Assembly: GCA_963556255.1 (NCBI GenBank)
Contig: OY744605.1
Span: 36,033,896 to 36,097,895, forward strand
DNA length: 64,000 nt
Source: Allolobophora icterica
Lineage: Eukaryota > Annelida > Clitellata > Crassiclitellata > Lumbricidae
Reading direction: 5' to 3'
Shown: positions 59,562 to 64,000 of the stretch, piece by piece
Layout: the number at the start of each line of letters is the position of its first letter
How positions within the stretch are numbered: the first letter of the stretch is position 1
The notes under the pieces: model-generated
What the model saw: the letters and a program-made list of their open reading frames with translations, nothing else
What the model was told of the DNA's origin: nothing
The model's database searches: none
Program-made: the position numbers and the translations under genes

Positions 59562-59648
59562 TTAATAATAATTATTATTAATTATTAATAAATAATAAAT
59601 AAATAATAATAATAATAATAATAATAACAACAGCAACAACAACAACGA
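59562..59648. repeat. (AAT)n/(CAA)n microsatellite
   Basis: ATT/AAT trinucleotides followed by CAA/CAG trinucleotides. Confidence 0.95.
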
Positions 59649-60619
59649 CAATTCTATGATGCCGTAACACAGCCTTGTCGCTATAAGAGCGCTTTGTAAA
59701 ATTGGTAGTATGAAAGGATGTCCTCTCTTGGAAGTAAGTACTTGTCCTCACGAAGAAGTGATGGAAGCAGTGGACAAGGAACTGCGATTTCTGGAAGAGC
59801 TTCCTGTCTGATCGAGGCATCAGCTCTTCTGATTCCCACATATTTGCCATATCTGTGAGCCATTCTCAGAGCTGCATTAATGCATCTATAGTATCGTGTG
59901 CGGTAAGAAATGCAGCATAGGCACTGGGCACAGTGGGCAGGTATAGGTTTTAGGGAAAGCAGTTAAGTCTTAATTCAATGAGTCATGTAATAGTCGTATG
60001 TAATAGTCCTGACCAGCTATGAGTCTATGAGCTTTATTTTCGGTGGGTGTCCAACTTACAATGGAATGATCTGTTTAAAGTGATGTGAAATATCTCTGTG
60101 TGCAGTATACCGTTTCCAGGTATGGGCACGCTGGGCAGTCGCCAGGGGTCCCACGATTCTAGGGGCCTCCAACTTTAAAAGACCAAAAGATTAATATTTA
60201 CACATTCATTTTGTTACGAATGTTGAAAGTACCAATAAATCTATAGGTTTAATGTTATTGACCGTTTAAATTTTTCTCCCCGTGGGTGGGCAGGGGCCCC
60301 AGTGCATTGCTTTGCTCAGGGCCTAAAATGCTGTTAAGACGGCACTGCGCATATACTGATCCGAACTGCAACTATATCTAACTAATATTTAGTTTTCTTC
60401 GCCCAAATCATAACTTACGCACCTACAACTTTTAAACCGCGCAATCATTTCACTTTCTGTGTGCTTCTCTATACACAGATCGTCATTTTTGTCTTTCTGA
60501 AACTTACGAGTCTCAAGTTCTCAACGCCTAAAACAGTCCTAGTAGTAAAAACCTTTAATTGTGAACAGCTACTGTATCTACCACGTCTACTCCTTATAGC
60601 GGTATGGCCGTGTTACGGC
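59649..60619. other. No gene; possible hAT-like element at 60103-60347
   Basis: CAGTATACCGTTTCC at 60103 and AAGACGGCACTG at 60336-60347 look like hAT-type ends around a G/C-run-rich interior (GCCAGGGGTCCC, GCAGGGGCCCC). The 8-bp flanks do not match. Confidence 0.3.
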
Positions 60620-63208
60620 CAGGGTCCGATTTGTCAAAAAAGAAGCAGGGGGGTCGGAAATCTATACAAATAATAAAAATTTATTAAGCCATAATTAATT
60701 TTTTTTCTCGTAATTTTGTAAATGAGGTTAATGAACTTCCATAATATGTCAAGATTCTGCAATGACCAACAGTCAACTACGATGCAAACATGACATCGAA
60801 AGAATTTTATATTCAAAATTAAAGGAGTTTTCAGTTGCAGTTTTAGCTGAAATATACTTATAGGAACAACAAATTGTAGGCCTACACAGAAGCGTTAGAC
60901 GTGACTAAATTGCACTGAAAGATGAAAATAATACAAGTACACAAACAAAGCTATCAAACCAATGCACCAAGCAGGGCCTACTGTCATTGGAAATACTAGC
61001 AAAACCCAAATTAACCAGTGCACCAAGTACACTAGTACAGCCACTATAAAAAAGCTGTGCATATTTCTTTTGTTTGTGCACAATAGTCGCCTTGCCAATT
61101 GGCTTATCTAAGGCATCATGGCGCCCAGATTTCAGCCAGGAAATAACGTATATCCTGGCATTCCAAGATGTTAGAGATGGCCCTTTAATGCTGATCATCA
61201 GCAGGTAGCTGATGGGGCCAACAGCCAGCAGGTTGCGTACTGTAGGCCTATGTTGCAAGTTCATCTGGCTAAAGCCACGCTCACAAGCTGCAGACGAAAT
61301 GAGCAGAATCTTCAAAGCCTGCTCAAGTGTTGCGAGATGAGACCCCATAATGCTGGCCTTGTTTGTATGTATAGAGTAGGCCTACTCGATCACAATCTGG
61401 GAATTGTGACTTATTGTTAATTTATTTTTTTAAATATGAAAATAAATTGGGAAGATCATTTTACTTATAAATAAAGTGTCTTCTATTATATTAAGAGGTT
61501 CAAGTACAAAACAAAAGGATAAGCTTTAAGATTCTTATCCATTTTTTAATAGAAATTGTTGATACAGACATAGAAAGAAATTAAAAATAGTTATAGGCGG
61601 GACCTCTAAACTAAAAACAGATAGATTGAGTCAGTAAATTAGCTCAGTTAAGCCTACAGTTGGGTCTATATTTGAATAGGCCCAATAGGACTTTGCGCAC
61701 TTTTCCATTGGCAGTCATCAATAAACTGATTAAAATTCAGTTGACGTAGAATATCACTATGCTAGGTCTCTCATGTGTCATACATGCGTGAAGCGTGTTC
61801 TTAATTGTCTTCATCTTAGAAAATGACCATTCAGCACTACAGTTTGTTACCACCAAGTACATTCTTAACATACTTTCCACATTTGGAAATGAACTTTCAA
61901 CACCTTTGCCATGTATTGGTACATGAACTGCTCCTGACTTATGTTGAGGCCTGCCCTACCTGTCTCGTGTTTAAACATTTTGACAAAATAAGAACACTGC
62001 ATATTATGAGCTCATTGCCAAGGCTTTCATCGAGGTCATCGCCGTATATTGCTACAAGGTTTTCTCTGAATTGTGTATTTCTTCATCACTACAAGATCAA
62101 GCCTAGATAGAAAACCAAACCTTGAGCAGAGTAGTTCGTATGATGCAAGCCTTCTTGTCAATTCGGTTGTGAATTGATCAACGATGGGCAGAAAATTGTC
62201 AATCCGAAACTTCTCTGAAGCAGAGTGCACAGCTTCTGGGGTTCCACCATAATCCAGTGGTAGGAGGCGTACGTTTTGATGACGTGTTCTTGTTTGAACA
62301 TATTCTGCCGTTCCACAACAGAGTCAGACTCGGCAGAGCGGGAAAGTTGTTAAACTGGCGGTTGTCGACATCAACTGCAGCATCACCAGTGACTTTATAT
62401 AGGCACAGATGAGCCTGCATTTTGACCATCACGGTGACTGCAGATGTACTAATAGCTTTTGCTTGAAGGAAAACAGGAAAACTACTTTGCAAGTACTTTC
62501 TGATTTAGAGATGTTTTTTCTTTACTTAACGCGTTTTTGAGAGCCACTAGGCCGATTAGTGGCTCTTATGCCGATTTCCAATTCGGTTCATGTCACAAAA
62601 ATGACAGCATATAGCTGTGCTCTGCTATAGATGTGCTCTCTAGTCTAGGTCAATCGAGGTCAAAAGCGGCAGCGAACGCTGGACAGAATGCCACTGTCTA
62701 CATGTTTGACCTTTACCCCGCAACTGGATGCTCGTGGCGTTGGAGCCGATGTGCCCAAGGCGAGGACCCCGGGCATGAAGGGGCCTGAGGGGCTGGCTTG
62801 TGCAGGGACTGCGGTCCGTTTGTTGTCTGCTGTATGTTTAGTCATGCCCTGCGAAATATCTCTGACACTGCCTCTGCCTACACAGTAGACGACCTCAGCT
62901 TGAGTTAAAAGTAACTTAATCCGTCAACAGCTGAAGATGCCAAACTTAAAGCGCTACTCGTGAACAATATTAGCGCGGTATTTCAAACTTAGGGCACCGA
63001 TTGGATAATAAATAATTACCCAAAGGTACCAAGGCAGTACTGCTTGCGATTGGTCATAATGGAGTCGTTTGGTTTAGGACTAAGGGTAATGAATTTGAGG
63101 GGGGTCAAGCCGACCCCCCCGGGGGTCGGCCAAAGGCTTGAAGCAGGGGGGTCAAAAAAAGAAGCAGGGGGGTCCAACCCCCCTGACCCCCCGGCAAATC
63201 GGACCCTG
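60620..63208 (-). mobile_element. hAT transposon with two transposase relics
   Basis: The ends are CAGGGTCCGATTTG and CAAATCGGACCCTG (14-bp perfect). The flanks GTTACGGC (60612-60619 and 63209-63216) are identical. The minus strand encodes decayed transposase of the KIAA1586-like hAT group: FLQAKAIS...VTVMVKMQAH (about 62480-62400), KFRIDNFLPIVDQF...CSRFGFL (about 62230-62100) and the C-terminal dimerisation domain LLISSAACERGFSQMN...LLMISIKGPSLTSWNA (61310-61130). Between them, at about 61885-61690, lies a different, ZMYM1-like dimerisation domain, FPNVESMLRMYLVVTNCSAE...FSKMKTIKNTL. Stops and frameshifts are present, so it is inactive. Near both ends the sequence GAAGCAGGGGGGTC occurs in the same orientation. 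Confidence 0.85.
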
Positions 63209-63229
63209 GTTACGGCGCCATATAAATTA

Positions 63230-63357
<128 letters not shown>

Positions 63358-64000
63358 TCAAAACAATCGAATTTTATTTCGTTCGACATATTCCTTGTAA
63401 AATTTAACAGCGTTGCTATTTCCATTTCTTTTTGATGGCGTTTAAGTACAGAAATAGAACGACTATAGCTCATCCTCTGTAAATACGGCCGAGAAAAGGA
63501 TGTTCCTCGAGGTCGGATGGTATTGATGGGTCGATTAAGGTCATGTTCGCCGTTCCTGTTGATCCTTAACGACCGCCCAGAGCATGTTCTTCCGTCAGCT
63601 GAGCCGTTAATTCCCGAATCATATGTAGGTCAGTGCGTTGGCTGGTACGCCCCTGCAGAAAGAAATATGGAGTGAGAGAAAGAGACAGACGCTGAGAAAG
63701 AGATAAGTGAAATATACGCCTTCATCATATCAGTCAGAATGATGAAGAGTAAGAAACAAACCTATATAAAGAACAGGTGTTAGCAGGAAAGACGAAGAAA
63801 AGAGATGCACAACCTCGATAGAAAGACAGACAGACAGAGAGACAGAACAGTAGAAGTATAAAGATTAAGGGGTTGTGCAGAAGAGATTCATTAAGCGTAA
63901 AGAAATCAAAGGCGTCAAAACTCTGAGAAAGAAAGTAAACGAGCGAAAGATGGAAAGAGAATCTATGAATGAATCAGACATACATTGAAAAGAAAATAGT
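63358..64000. other. No recognised gene; purine-rich end
   Basis: The sequence becomes purine-rich (GAAAGA, GACAGACA) after 63650. Nothing assignable. Confidence 0.4.

Noticed and set aside
60103..60347. hAT-type MITE with AAGACGGCACTG end
   Set aside because: The left end matches poorly and the flanks TCTGTGTG and CGCATATA differ. Kept only as a possibility in the interval note.

Overview
This is metazoan nuclear DNA, most likely from a marine invertebrate. Supporting signs are long AT-rich non-coding stretches, microsatellites and minisatellites, a large ~167-bp satellite array, many decayed non-LTR retrotransposons, and a dense population of hAT-type DNA transposons with their non-autonomous derivatives. 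The palindromic octamer TAGGCCTA recurs throughout. I cannot name the species. Almost nothing here is host coding sequence, and most open frames of 60-100 codons are chance, antisense, or simple-repeat frames.

The one clear host gene is a ZCCHC24 homologue on the minus strand (28378-29031). It has a CCHC zinc knuckle followed by a 3CxxC zinc domain in one uninterrupted exon. It lies inside a satellite-rich block: a 4.4-kb array at 23.06-27.47 kb, then a diverged ~90-bp repeat, the gene, more satellite at 29.63-30.09 kb, three inserted LINE pieces, and a shorter ~80-bp satellite form at 33.29-33.70 kb. The 5' part of the gene is duplicated in tandem, and the junction is a perfect fold-back. 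A second possible gene start is a CpG-rich promoter-like region plus spliced exon at 11.04-12.31 kb. It lies inside a 4.6-kb hAT-like insertion, so it may be a captured gene fragment.

Layout: 0-1.8 kb, a broken transposase-like gene. 2.0-3.0 kb, TA and CA repeats. 4.35-5.78 kb, a hAT element with ZMYM1-like transposase relics and a nested MITE. 6.29-6.47 kb, a MITE. 7.4-13.0 kb, a hAT-family copy split by the 4.6-kb insertion, which carries a 2.2-kb minisatellite of 25-bp units. 14.1-22.7 kb, a 737-bp DNA element, tRNA-like SINEs, a MITE, hairpins and a LINE 3' end. 23-34 kb, the satellite block with the gene. 34-40.3 kb, minisatellite, (TATG)n with a solo LTR, LINE ends, a DD37D mariner-like relic, and a LINE interrupted by a 377-bp element. 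40.7-44.8 kb, a second copy of the 7.4-kb hAT family, with nested pogo-like, hAT, MITE and LINE insertions. 45-48.5 kb, unassigned sequence, a 27-bp minisatellite and a possible gene start. 49-56.6 kb, LINE fragments, a mariner relic split by a MITE, and another MITE. 56.8-58.9 kb, two minisatellites. 60.6-63.2 kb, a hAT element with two different dimerisation-domain relics.

The strongest structural result is that the two hAT-family copies (7.4 and 40.7 kb) act as each other's empty site. This confirms three independent insertions and orders them in time. Twelve hAT-type elements could be delimited by CAG...CTG ends; nine have exact 8-bp target duplications, one has an 8-bp duplication apparently expanded by TA slippage, and two have imperfect ones.
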